Shown: positions 1 through 7,821 of the stretch, piece by piece | How the letters are laid out: each line of letters opens with the position of its first letter | How positions within the stretch are numbered: the stretch's first letter is position 1 | Assembly: GCF_051487185.1 (NCBI RefSeq) | Contig: NZ_JAHVDK010000011.1 | Coordinates: 62,001-126,000, forward strand | DNA: 64,000 bases | From: Inquilinus limosus_F | GTDB lineage: Bacteria; Pseudomonadota; Alphaproteobacteria; DSM-16000; Inquilinaceae | Direction: 5' to 3' | The notes under the pieces: model-generated | Told to the model about the DNA's origin: nothing | Seen by the model: only the letters and a program-made list of their open reading frames with translations | Database searches by the model: none | Position numbers and translations under genes: made by a program

Positions 1-540
1 CATGGCGTCGTCCTCGCCGTCCGCTTCGGCCGCGCCGCCGTCCTCGGCTGGCATCAGCGGCCGCAGCGCCTCGGCCAGGTCGGCCAGCCCCTCGCCATGC
101 GCGGCGGAGATGCCGATCGGCTCGCCCAGCCCCAGCGACCAGGCCTCGTGCATTCCGGCCTCAGCGGCACGGCCCTCGCATTTGTTGGCCAGCAGCAGCA
201 CCTGCCGGCCCTGCCGCCGCAGCCATTGCGCGAAATGCTTGTCCAGCGGCGTCACCCCGGCGCGGGCGTCGATCAGCATCAGCGCGACGTCGGACTCGCG
301 CAGCGCGATCTCGGTCTGCTGCCGCATCCGCGCTTCGAGGCTGTCGTCGAACGCCTCCTCCAGGCCGGCCGTATCGATCACGCGGAAGCGCAGATCGGCC
401 AGCTTGCCCTCGCCGATCCGGCGGTCGCGCGTCACCCCCGGCGTGTCGTCGACCAGCGCCGAGCGCTTGCCCACCAGCCGGTTGAACAGCGTCGACTTGC
501 CGACATTCGGCCGGCCGATGATGGCGAGGGTGAAGGACAT
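1..540 (-). CDS. der: Ribosome-assembly GTPase Der, N-terminal part (cut by window edge)
   Basis: Der (EngA) is a tandem-GTPase protein needed for 50S ribosome maturation. Only the first 180 codons are inside the window. They hold the first G domain: the P-loop GRPNVGKST at residues 9-17, DTAG at 56-59 and NKCE at 119-122. The visible part ends in the acidic linker (PAEDGGAAEADGEDDAM) that separates the two GTPase domains, so the gene looks intact and simply runs off the left edge. The ATG lies 14 nt after the bamB stop on the same strand. The order yfgM-bamB-der matches the enterobacterial arrangement, which supports all three calls. Confidence 0.95.
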   Translation of the reverse strand, partial: MSFTLAIIGRPNVGKSTLFNRLVGKRSALVDDTPGVTRDRRIGEGKLADLRFRVIDTAGLEEAFDDSLEARMRQQTEIALRESDVALMLIDARAGVTPLDKHFAQWLRRQGRQVLLLANKCEGRAAEAGMHEAWSLGLGEPIGISAAHGEGLADLAEALRPLMPAEDGGAAEADGEDDAM

Positions 541-553
541 GCGCTCGATCTGC

Positions 554-1876
554 TCAGCGATAGGCGGTCAGCGTGCCGCCCGTGCTGAGAATATACAGGG
601 TCCCGTCGGCGACAACCGGGGTGATCCGCGTCGGGTCGGTCTCGAAATGGCCGGTGACCTCGCCGGTCCTGGGCGAGATCAGCACGCCCTGGCCGGTCGA
701 GCTGGCCAGCAGCAGCGTGTCGCCGGCCAGGACCGGGCCGGTCCAGGTGATCGGGCCTTCCTTGTCCTCGGGGTCGGTCCAGCGTTCCAGCTCGCGGGTC
801 CAGCGCACCTTGCCGGTGTTGCGGGCCAGCGCCACGACCACGCCGTCGGTGGTGACGAGATAGATGGTGTCGCCGGCCACCCAGGGCATCTGCGTGCCGC
901 TGATCGGCTGCTCCCAGACCGCGACGCCCGAGCGCATGTCGATGCCGACCGCCTGGTTGCCGTGGCTGACCGCGACCACCAGGTCGCCGTCGACCGCCGG
1001 CGGGGCGGTGATGTCGGCGAGGCCGGCCAGCGCGCCCGCGGCGCGGGCGGCGCCGCCGCCGACATTGGCCGACCACACCGGCCGGCCGTTCTCGATCCGC
1101 AGCCCGTACAGCTCGCCCGAGGAATAGGGCACCACCACCACGCCGGCGTCGACCGCGGCGCTGCCGCCGCCGAGCAGGGCGGAGGATTCGGTGATGCCGG
1201 CGTGGTTCCACACCTCGGTGCCGGTCTTGGCGTCCAGCACCTCGGTCTGGTTGTCGATGGTGATGGCGATCAGGCGGCCCTGGGTCACGGTCGGCGCGCT
1301 GCGCACCGGCCCGGCCAGCTTGCTGCGCCAGATCAGGCCGCCGTTGTTCGGGTCGACCGCCACCGCCTCGCCGAAGCCGGTGGTGGCGTAGACCACCCCG
1401 TCGGCATAGGCGGCGCCGCCGCCGATCGGCACGCTGTCCTGCTCCGGATCCGCCACCCGCACCCGCCAGTTCGACCGGCCGGTGCCGGCGTCGATCGAGT
1501 TTAGCCGCCCGGCGGCGTCGGTGACGTAGACCTTGCCCTCGGCGACCACCGGGCTGCTCAGCAGCGCGGTCGTGCTGCTGTCGCCGGTGCCGATGCTGGT
1601 GCTCCACACCCGTTGGAACGGGATCTTCAGCGCCAGATTGCCGTTGACGTGGTTGACCGCGCCGCCCGGGTTGCGCCAGTCGGGGTTGCTGCGTATCCCG
1701 GGCAGCACGCTGGGCTGCCCGGCATCGGCCGCGGGCTGCAGATCCTGGGTGCGGCTGATCACCGGGATGCGTTCGCCCGGCAGCGGGGTCTTCTCGTCCT
1801 TGAACCAGCCGCAGGCGCCGAGCAACCCGGCGAGCGCAACGATGGAGACCCGGGTCGGCAGGTGGCGTCGCCGCAT
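554..1876 (-). CDS. bamB: Outer-membrane assembly lipoprotein BamB (PQQ-type beta-propeller)
   Basis: BamB is a periplasmic lipoprotein of the BAM complex that helps insert beta-barrel proteins into the outer membrane. The product is about 440 residues. It opens with a charged N-terminus, a short hydrophobic stretch and the lipobox LGAC with Cys at residue 22. It continues with repeated PQQ/quinoprotein-like blades, for example GRLNSIDAGTGRSNW, AVDPNNGGLIWRSKL, VLDAKTGTEVW and GIDMRSGVAVWEQ. An in-frame TTG 15 nt upstream would overlap the preceding stop. I chose the ATG because a GAGGGA ribosome site lies about 8 nt before it. It sits between yfgM and der, the classical context. Confidence 0.93.
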   Translation of the reverse strand: MRRRHLPTRVSIVALAGLLGACGWFKDEKTPLPGERIPVISRTQDLQPAADAGQPSVLPGIRSNPDWRNPGGAVNHVNGNLALKIPFQRVWSTSIGTGDSSTTALLSSPVVAEGKVYVTDAAGRLNSIDAGTGRSNWRVRVADPEQDSVPIGGGAAYADGVVYATTGFGEAVAVDPNNGGLIWRSKLAGPVRSAPTVTQGRLIAITIDNQTEVLDAKTGTEVWNHAGITESSALLGGGSAAVDAGVVVVPYSSGELYGLRIENGRPVWSANVGGGAARAAGALAGLADITAPPAVDGDLVVAVSHGNQAVGIDMRSGVAVWEQPISGTQMPWVAGDTIYLVTTDGVVVALARNTGKVRWTRELERWTDPEDKEGPITWTGPVLAGDTLLLASSTGQGVLISPRTGEVTGHFETDPTRITPVVADGTLYILSTGGTLTAYR

Positions 1877-1887
1877 GGCGTGATCCC

Positions 1888-2529
1888 TCAATTGCTCGAA
1901 ATGGCGAGGAGCTGGTCGGCCCGGCTGCGCACGCCGGGGGGCGAGGCCGGGTCCTTCGCCAGCGCCTCGAAGAGCTCGCGGGCCTTGGCCTTGTCGCCCT
2001 GGCGCAGGGCCAGGAGGCCCTGCAGCTCGCGCGCCGAGGCGCGCCAGGGCGAGCCGTCGGCGGCCAGGGGCGCCAGCTCGTCATTCAGCGCCGCGGGGTC
2101 GCCGTCGTCGAGCCGGGCCGTCACCGCATAGAGGCGGGCCAGGTCGCGCACCACCGGGTTGACGCCGCTGTTGCCCACGATCTGCTCATAGATCTTGCCG
2201 GCCTCGTCGCGCTTGCCGGCGTCGAGATCGGCGCGGGCCTCCAAGAGGCGGGCCAGCGCCGCCCGGTCGGCGCTGCTGTCGGCGGCGACGGCGGCGTAGA
2301 TCGAGGCGGCGTTCTGCGGGTCGGCGGCGGCCTGCTGCTGGGCGTCGACCAAGGCCCGGGTCTGCGACTGCGCCTGGCTCTGGCTGTAGCTGCGCCAGCC
2401 GACGAAGGCGGCGGTGCCGAGGACGATCGCGACCGCGCCGGCGATGATCAGCCTGCCGTAGCGGTTCCAGATCGCCTTGACGCGATCCTCGCGCAGGGCT
2501 TCGTCGACTTCGCGGAAGATATCGCTCAT
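1888..2529 (-). CDS. yfgM: YfgM-like tetratricopeptide protein, membrane anchored
   Basis: The 213-residue product has a short cytoplasmic N-terminus (SDIFREVDEALREDRVKAIW), one transmembrane segment at about residues 26-44 and a periplasmic alpha-helical region rich in Ala/Asp/Leu that fits the TPR_21 family. In Escherichia coli YfgM is an ancillary SecYEG/PpiD partner involved in periplasmic protein handling. The gene is first in the yfgM-bamB-der row, and its TGA stop lies 12 nt before the bamB ATG. The ATG was chosen because the conserved family start SDIFREVDEALR follows it directly; the longer upstream open frame has no family character. Confidence 0.85.
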   Translation of the reverse strand: MSDIFREVDEALREDRVKAIWNRYGRLIIAGAVAIVLGTAAFVGWRSYSQSQAQSQTRALVDAQQQAAADPQNAASIYAAVAADSSADRAALARLLEARADLDAGKRDEAGKIYEQIVGNSGVNPVVRDLARLYAVTARLDDGDPAALNDELAPLAADGSPWRASARELQGLLALRQGDKAKARELFEALAKDPASPPGVRSRADQLLAISSN

Positions 2530-2670
2530 CACCAGGTTCCGAACAGGGCGCCGCCTCGGCCGGGCGTCGCGGCCGAGCCGCCTTACGTAGACGATTGGTT
2601 CCGGGAAGACAATGCAACGGTGTGGCGATATCAGGGCAGTCAACCCGAACCGGCATTCATCTTACGCATT

Positions 2671-2799
2671 GCCTCTCCCGCTTGCGGGAGAGGTCGGAGA
2701 CGCGAAGCGGCTCCGGGTGAGGGAGTTTGTCGAGGTCAGTGCCAGCCCTCACCCGGTCTCGCTACGCGAGCCCGACCTCTCCCGCCACGCGGGAGAGGC
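2671..2799. repeat. Palindromic intergenic element, family D copy 1
   Basis: A roughly 129-bp imperfect palindrome fills part of the 384-nt gap between yfgM and the DUF2794 gene. Each end is itself a hairpin (CTCTCCCG-N4-CGGGAGAG at the left, CCTCTCCCG-N4-CGGGAGAGG at the right). The inner arms read GGGTGAGGG and CCCTCACCC. A diverged relative is found at 12236-12362 and a partial one at 6498-6541. It resembles the REP/BIME-like elements common in alphaproteobacteria. The rest of the gap shows nothing I recognise beyond the divergent promoter area. Confidence 0.75.
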
Positions 2800-2913
2800 A
2801 AAAGAGAAACGATCGGACCTATCAACAGCAACGCGCGGCGGCTGGACGCGCGACCGGATTCGGCCGACACTCGGCAGACCGACTCAACTGTGTCGAGGCT
2901 TCTCGTCCGGCGC

Positions 2914-3246
2914 ATGTCGCAGGTTCTCGATCTCTCGCAGATACGGCGCCGCCGCGGGCGCGTCTATTTCAACCGCGGCGAGCTCGGCCAGCTCCTCAGC
3001 CTCTATTTCGACCGCGTCGCCGCCGGCGAATGGCGCGACTACGCGATCGACCACGGCGTCGGCATCGCCGTGTTCAGCGTGTTCCGCCACAGCCAGGACC
3101 GGCCGCTCTACGGCATCGCCAAGGTGATGGGCACGCAGGGCACGGAATACTGCGTCTACGAGGGCAAGCACCGGCTTCGCCGCGGCCGCACCCTGGCCGA
3201 GGTGCTGGAGCTGTTCGAACGCCGGCTGACGCTGGTCCGCGACTGA
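2914..3246 (+). CDS. DUF2794 family protein
   Basis: The 110-residue protein (SQVLDLSQIRRRRGRVYFNR at the start, ELFERRLTLVRD at the end) matches the DUF2794 family, a short conserved alphaproteobacterial protein of unknown role. It has no signal peptide or membrane segment and is rich in Arg and aromatic residues. The ATG was chosen as the family-like start; a GTG eight codons upstream is possible. It is followed 31 nt later by an SDR gene on the same strand, so the two may be co-transcribed. Function is unknown. Confidence 0.8.
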   Translation: MSQVLDLSQIRRRRGRVYFNRGELGQLLSLYFDRVAAGEWRDYAIDHGVGIAVFSVFRHSQDRPLYGIAKVMGTQGTEYCVYEGKHRLRRGRTLAEVLELFERRLTLVRD

Positions 3247-3277
3247 CCTGATTCTCCCCTTCTCATTCGGGCGCATC

Positions 3278-4045
3278 ATGACCGATATCACCCTCTATCC
3301 CAGCCTGCAGAACCGGGCCGTGCTGATCACCGGCGGCGGCTCCGGCATCGGCGCCGCCCTGGTCGAGCATTTCGTGCGCCAGAACAGCCGGGTCGTGTTC
3401 TGCGACATCGATGCGGAGTCGTCGCAGGCCCTGATCGAGCGCCTGGCGGGCGAGGGGCTGCCGGCCCCGGCCTTCCTGCCCTGCGACCTGCGCGACATCG
3501 ACGCGCTGCGCGCCATGGTGCGGGCGGCGGAGGCGGCGGTCGGCCCGATCCGGGTGCTGGTGAACAACGCCGGCCACGACCAGCGCCACAGCATCGACGA
3601 GGTGACGCCGGAGTACTGGGACGACCGGCTGGCGGTGAACCTGAAGCACCAGTTCTTCATGGCCCAGGCGGTGCGGCCCGGGATGCGCGACGCCGGCGGC
3701 GGCTCGGTGATCAATTTCGGCTCGATCTCCTGGCGCGCCGGGATGGGCGGCATGCCGGCCTACACCACGGCCAAGGCGGCGATCGAGGGGCTGACCCGCA
3801 GCCTGGCGCGCGACCTCGGGGCCGAGGGCATCCGGGTCAACTGCGTGCTGCCCGGCGCGGTCCGGACCGAGCGGCAGGTGAAGCTGTGGTACACGCCGGA
3901 ATATGTCGAGCGGATCATGGCGTCGCAATGCATCAAGGGCTTCGTCGAGCCGGACGACATCGCCCGCATGGTCGCCTTCCTCGCTTCGGACGACGCCCGC
4001 ATGTGCACCAGCCAGATGTATGTGGTGGACGGCGGGTGGATCTAG
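3278..4045 (+). CDS. Short-chain dehydrogenase/reductase (SDR)
   Basis: This 255-residue classical SDR has the Rossmann cofactor motif TGGGSGIG at residues 18-25, NNAG at 96-99, catalytic Asn near 121, a Ser in the NFGSIS segment near 149, and the YTTAK motif giving Tyr162 and Lys166. The acidic residue after the second strand (FCDID, about 41-45) suggests NAD preference. It ends in the usual MYVVDGGWI. The family oxidises or reduces sugars, polyols or steroids; close relatives are often sugar (xylose/arabinose-type) dehydrogenases, but the substrate cannot be read from sequence. It probably shares a transcript with the DUF2794 gene. Confidence 0.88.
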   Translation: MTDITLYPSLQNRAVLITGGGSGIGAALVEHFVRQNSRVVFCDIDAESSQALIERLAGEGLPAPAFLPCDLRDIDALRAMVRAAEAAVGPIRVLVNNAGHDQRHSIDEVTPEYWDDRLAVNLKHQFFMAQAVRPGMRDAGGGSVINFGSISWRAGMGGMPAYTTAKAAIEGLTRSLARDLGAEGIRVNCVLPGAVRTERQVKLWYTPEYVERIMASQCIKGFVEPDDIARMVAFLASDDARMCTSQMYVVDGGWI

Positions 4046-4187
4046 AGCCTTTTGGAAATGCACCAGGCGCGGCCGTCTGACGGCGGACTCGAAGCTTCCG
4101 GTGCTCACGGACTATAACGTCCGCTGCGCTCCGGTTCTCGAAACCACCGCCAGCCGACTCACGCCAGCCTATTTCAAAAAGGGCTCT
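4044..4187. repeat. Long imperfect inverted repeat after the SDR gene
   Basis: Two arms of about 25 nt (4044-4070 and 4163-4187, beginning AGAGCC and ending GGCTCT) are complementary at most positions and enclose about 90 nt. The left arm overlaps the SDR stop codon. The rest of the 289-nt gap to the next gene holds no supported coding region. It may act as a large terminator hairpin or be a short mobile palindrome. Confidence 0.4.
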
Positions 4188-4334
4188 GATACCGGCGAAC
4201 TCACTCTGCCATCCCGGGCGCGGCGCAGCGTGGGCGGCATGGAGTGATGCCATAAGCGATCAAATGGGTGGGTGCTGCGCCAACAGCACCCACTCCTACG
4301 TCACCGCCCGTCTCCCGCCGTACCGGCTGCTGCA

Positions 4335-5012
4335 TTAGCGCCGGCCCGTTTCGATCTGGTTGAGATCACCGACTAGACGAACTAGGAAGTCGTCCGGCAG
4401 CCCGAGCGCAGATGCCGGACGGCCGAAGCCGGTCGCAAAATCGAGCTTGGCGCGGGCGGACGCTGTCCGTTCCCGCGCAATCGGCGCGGGATCGGCCTTC
4501 GCGGTATCGGCAAGCTGGCGTGCCGCCGCAAAGCAGGCCAGGGCCTGGGCCTCGGATGTCGGCTTGGTCGTGCAAGTTTCGTCGGTCGCGGTCTTCGTCA
4601 TCGTCCAACGGACGGCCAAGCGGACCGGGTCGAAAGAATCAATCCGGATGCTCGGATACTTTGCCTTTGCGATCGCGACGCTAAGCCTGCCGATCTGTTC
4701 GGGCTTCCAGGTGGTCTCGCCGCGGTAGCGCAATCCCCACTGTAGCTGGAATTCGGCGAGCTTGATGCCTGTCTCGGTCCCGTGAGTGATGAACCTCGCC
4801 GCCGAGCTAAAGCAGTCGTCGGCCTGCGTCCGGTTCGTCGGATTGTATGTGCAATGCGTCGCTTCGTAGAGCGCCGCTTGCCGCGCCTTCTCCTGGGCCG
4901 CCTCACGGCTCGCGAGCCAGCTAGAGCCGCCGATATAGACGGCGGCGCCGACGACGCCCGCGACTACGCCAGCGACGACCGCCGCGGCGATGATCGCCAG
5001 CTTCGTGCTCAT
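4335..5012 (-). CDS. Membrane-anchored protein of unknown function
   Basis: The 225-residue product starts with one strong hydrophobic segment (residues about 5-29, rich in Ala/Val/Gly) and then a soluble, mostly polar domain with paired cysteines (THCTYN, DDCFSS, ETCTT, ALACF) that could form disulfides in the periplasm. No family is recognised. The ATG has a good GGAG ribosome site about 7 nt upstream. It lies at the edge of a region (4.3-6.6 kb) containing a gene remnant and unknowns, with somewhat lower GC than its neighbours. This suggests accessory DNA. Confidence 0.65.
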   Translation of the reverse strand: MSTKLAIIAAAVVAGVVAGVVGAAVYIGGSSWLASREAAQEKARQAALYEATHCTYNPTNRTQADDCFSSAARFITHGTETGIKLAEFQLQWGLRYRGETTWKPEQIGRLSVAIAKAKYPSIRIDSFDPVRLAVRWTMTKTATDETCTTKPTSEAQALACFAAARQLADTAKADPAPIARERTASARAKLDFATGFGRPASALGLPDDFLVRLVGDLNQIETGRR

Positions 5013-5084
5013 TCAATTCGCTCCATATTCGTTGCCTAGATACTAGGTCATTCCGGGTCTGGTTTCTGGCAGCGCAACCGGCAG

Positions 5085-5306
5085 GTGGAAGCCGATCCGG
5101 CCGAGATCCGGACGGGGGCCGAGCGACAAATCGGCGAGCTGATGGCAGCGCAGCGCGAGGCGGGGTTGATGGATCTCGGTGGCCGTCCGGTTGCGAAAAC
5201 CGGGTCGGAAGCGGCCCCGGTTTCCAAGCCGATCCCTTTCGCCGAGGCCGGCATCGAGGACACAGTAGCGAAACATAGTATTTTCCCGAGGATTATTTAC
5301 CGATGA
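5085..5306 (+). pseudogene. Remnant of a mobile-element-type 'AEIR-RAER' protein
   Basis: A GTG-started frame of 73 codons reads EADPAEIRTGAERQIGELMA followed by QREAGLMDLGGRP and VSKPIPFAEAGIEDTVAK. This closely resembles the middle part of proteins often found on phages and genomic islands (pattern: ExD-AAEIR-xRAERxxGELL, a glycine-rich spacer, then a short domain like 'LADLGI..KxxSxRxQ'). In-frame similarity can be followed slightly upstream (FWQRNRQ) without any start codon. Similarity ends after AGIEDT, where the expected helix is missing. It therefore looks like a truncated, decayed copy. The call rests on remembered family patterns and needs a database search. Confidence 0.5.
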
Positions 5307-5362
5307 GGCTGATCGAATCGATTTGCAAATGATCTTGGTTGCCGCGCGATCCGGTGCGGCTT

Positions 5363-5557
5363 TCATTTCGTTAATGTTGCAAACAGAAACACATATCGAT
5401 CGATGCTTTCATCGCGTAGGTCAGAGACTTTGACTTCCGCAAGGCAGCCTTTCCGAATGATCTGCCCGGCGGCGCGAGCGGGAAGGGTCGCCAGAGCGAG
5501 GCAGGCCGCAGCGGCAACAACAGCACCGCCCATAGCGCGTGCAATCCAAAAATTCAT
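5363..5557 (-). CDS. Small predicted secreted protein
   Basis: A 64-residue frame starts MNFWIARAMGGAVVAAAACL and continues with ALATLPARAAG, which is a convincing signal peptide with cleavage after ARA-A, followed by about 32 mature residues containing one Cys. Nothing in the mature part is recognised. The gene is isolated, flanked by the remnant at 5085-5306 and by non-coding sequence, and I see no strong ribosome site. It could be a real small exported protein or the surviving front end of a larger decayed gene. Confidence 0.4.
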   Translation of the reverse strand: MNFWIARAMGGAVVAAAACLALATLPARAAGQIIRKGCLAEVKVSDLRDESIDRYVFLFATLTK

Positions 5558-5975
5558 GATTGAAATCCAGGTAACTGACTAACTTCCGCTCAATGTACCA
5601 CAAGGCAGCTTGAGTGGCAGTGTTGACCGCGCAGGGACGCACCGCGCGGACAAGTCGCGAGCGCCAGCGCCGGCCTGTCGCCGGGCAGCGGCGGGGCATC
5701 GTCATCATTGGGACGCTGGTCAGGCGCTTCCCTGCCTGTCGATCACGCCGCATCCCTGGCCGGCTGCTGTTCGTCGGCCCGGCCATAATCTGCAAGAGCC
5801 GCTGGCTCCAGGCAGCCGAGGGCTGCGACGCGCGCTCAGGCTCGAAAGTGAACGTGTCGCAGTGCTTTTTCGTCCCGCGCCGGCTTTCCGCGTAAAATCC
5901 AATTGTGAAGCCGACCGGCGAGTGACGCGACGACGGTTCCGCCGCCTGATATATTACCAGGACCAACGTCACCGC
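5558..5975. other. Gap with no supported gene
   Basis: About 420 nt separate the small secreted ORF from the DNA-binding protein gene. Open frames exist on both strands, but none shows a signal, a domain or a good start. The homologues of the downstream gene usually follow a TumE-type toxin gene; I looked for one here and could not find a convincing frame. Confidence 0.4.
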
Positions 5976-6335
5976 TTGGATGGGAAAACCGCCTTCACCA
6001 CTGTCACGATCGGCGTAGCTTCAATCGAGGAAACCAAGGCGCGTCTTGCCGACGCATTCCAGGGCCGGGTGCAAGGCGCACGGATCGACTTCGCTTCATT
6101 CGATCTGCTGCACCGCGTGCTTACGCCGCAACGCTGGGCCCTCATGCAAGCCATGCTCGGCCGGGGACCGCTCCCGGTGCGGGATGTTGCTCGCCGGGTC
6201 GGGCGCGACGTAAGGGCCGTCGAGCGCGATATCCGAGCCCTGATCGAGGCCGGCTTGATCGACCGGGCCGAGGCCGGCTGCGTTGTCTGTTTCTTTGATG
6301 CGTTGCAACTCGACGTTACGCTTTCCGCGGCCTGA
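5976..6335 (+). CDS. HVO_A0114/TumA-type DNA-binding protein (putative antitoxin)
   Basis: The region coding TVTIGVASIEETKARLADAF and then DLLHRVLTPQRWALMQAML-GRGPLPVRDVARRVGRDVRAVERDIRALIEAGLIDR is a winged-helix protein of the HVO_A0114-like family. Members are commonly annotated as the antitoxin/regulator partner of TumE toxins. The recognisable domain begins only at TVTIGV. No ATG is in frame there, so I placed the start at the in-frame TTG, which is uncertain. The frame also stays open back to 5610, but that part has no family character. No toxin gene is visible next to it, so this may be a solitary antitoxin left after loss of its partner. Confidence 0.6.
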   Translation: MDGKTAFTTVTIGVASIEETKARLADAFQGRVQGARIDFASFDLLHRVLTPQRWALMQAMLGRGPLPVRDVARRVGRDVRAVERDIRALIEAGLIDRAEAGCVVCFFDALQLDVTLSAA

Positions 6336-6497
6336 CCGTCCGTTAAGTCCGATAGGCCTCGCTCATGCCGGCCACCGCCCCGGCATGGCATCGCTAGTCC
6401 TGGCGTAAGCCGGTTCGAACTGTGGACCGAATATGTGGACCGGATTCTCCGATCAGGCCGGAAAGTCGCAGAAATAAAGGAATTTTGGCCGCCTGAC

Positions 6498-6541
6498 GGC
6501 GGGAGAGGTCGAAATCGTGTCAGCGATTTCGGGAGGGGGGC
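6498..6541. repeat. Partial copy of palindromic family D
   Basis: The sequence GAGAGGTCGAAATCG-N6-CGATTTCGGGAGG is nearly the reverse complement of the left arm of the element at 12236-12362. The rest of the 6336-6587 gap contains only a short CATGCCG/CGGCATG hairpin near 6364 and no gene. Confidence 0.5.
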
Positions 6542-6587
6542 TCCGGCCCATCCGCGGCCAGCGCCGATGGCCGGCTGACGCGGGGTG

Positions 6588-7532
6588 TCAGCCGTACCGG
6601 CCCAGGCTGCGGGCGATGATCTGCATCGCGGTCCATTCCCCGCCGGCCTGGCGGCGGCCGCGGTCTTCGGGGTTCGGCGGCCCCGGATCGGGCGGCGATG
6701 CGGCCGCGGGCGGGCCGGTGTCGCCGGGCTCGGCCGCCGCCGGTCGGCCGGGAGGCGGCTCGGGGGGCAGTCTCATGACGACGTTGTCGTCGTCGTCGAA
6801 GACCTCGCCGGTGTCGATGTTGACCAGGTAGGCTTCGTCCCCCGGGAGGCCGAGATCGGCGGCGGGGATGCAGCGATAGCGTCCGGCGGCGGACGGCTCC
6901 GGCGGCCCGGGCGGCGGCGGGAAGACCCAGGCTGTCGGCCCGGCGGCCGAGCCGCCTGCTGCTCCCTGCGGACCGGCCCGATCGGCTTTGGCCCGGTCGG
7001 GGTCAAGGCCGGCGGCGAGGGCGCGGCGGGACAGGCCGATGTCGCGGCCCAGGCGCAGGATCAGGGTCTCGAGCGGCAGGACGGTGTCGGCGAGGTCGGC
7101 GTCGATGCGCTCGTCCTCGACCAAGCGGGTCCAGAGCTCGGTGGTCAGCCGCTCCTGCGCCTCGGGCTTTTCGGTGGCGATGGCGCGGGAGACGCGCTGG
7201 GCGACGGCCTGGCGCCGGTCGTCCTTCTCCTCCTGCCGCCGGTTCCGGCGGTCCTCGGCCGCGCGCAGCGTCTCCTCGCGCTGCTCCCGCAGCTTGGCCT
7301 TCAGCGCGACGGCGCGGCGGATGCCGAGGAACAGGCGGCTGAAGCCAGCCTCGGCATTGGCGGCGCGGTCGAGATCGCCGGCCTGGAGGGCGGCGACGCC
7401 CTGGGCCTGGAAGGCGCGGGCCAGCCCCAGGGCGAGGTCCCGCATCTCATCCAGCGCCGCGACATCGCGGGCGTCCGGCCCCGTGGCCGGTTCGGCGGCG
7501 GATGTCTCGGCACTGGTGGCGGTATCGACCAT
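6588..7532 (-). CDS. Protein of unknown function with helical N-half and Pro-rich tail
   Basis: The 314-residue product has two parts. Residues about 25-190 are highly charged and helical (ARAFQAQGVAALQAGDLDRA, then KAKLREQREETLRAAEDRRN), probably a coiled coil. A Gly/Pro-rich tail follows, containing an acidic island (IDTGEVFDDDDNVVMRLPP). No signal peptide or transmembrane segment is seen and no domain is recognised. An ATG 27 nt upstream (MFLFCSNTE) is possible, but that segment is AT-rich and unlike the coding region, so the inner ATG before VDTATS was chosen. The reading frame is clean and its codon use fits the genome. It stands alone. Confidence 0.6.
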   Translation of the reverse strand: MVDTATSAETSAAEPATGPDARDVAALDEMRDLALGLARAFQAQGVAALQAGDLDRAANAEAGFSRLFLGIRRAVALKAKLREQREETLRAAEDRRNRRQEEKDDRRQAVAQRVSRAIATEKPEAQERLTTELWTRLVEDERIDADLADTVLPLETLILRLGRDIGLSRRALAAGLDPDRAKADRAGPQGAAGGSAAGPTAWVFPPPPGPPEPSAAGRYRCIPAADLGLPGDEAYLVNIDTGEVFDDDDNVVMRLPPEPPPGRPAAAEPGDTGPPAAASPPDPGPPNPEDRGRRQAGGEWTAMQIIARSLGRYG

Positions 7533-7821
7533 CTCTGTATTAGAACAAAACAGGAACATAAAGTCAAGCGAAACCGCGCCTCGGTCGAACCTAGTCGCAG
7601 GTTCAAGGGCCGTACCTGCTGGATGGCCACGCCCCTGCGGGGCTCGCCATGACGGTTCTGGATACCGTGCCGGGGAGATGAGGAGGCTTGGCTCGACGGT
7701 ATCGGACCGTCCGCCGCGAGCGCCGGTGATGGTCGGCAAGGGCGGCAAGCGGTCACTGGACGTCTGAATGCGCCGTCACCGCAATTCCCAAACCCACTTT
7801 GGCCAGTCATTCCTAGAGATA

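Noticed and set aside
2..1504. 500-codon plus-strand open frame over der and bamB
   Set aside because: It spans two real minus-strand genes with clear motifs and reads low-complexity Arg/Ala/Ser sequence.
5610..5975. N-terminal extension of the TumA-like protein or a TumE toxin
   Set aside because: The frame is open but has neither family similarity nor usual composition, and no TumE motif was recognised in any frame.
6364..6430. tRNA-like look of a hairpin followed by GGTTCGAAC
   Set aside because: No acceptor stem, anticodon arm or CCA-adjacent pairing could be assembled around it.
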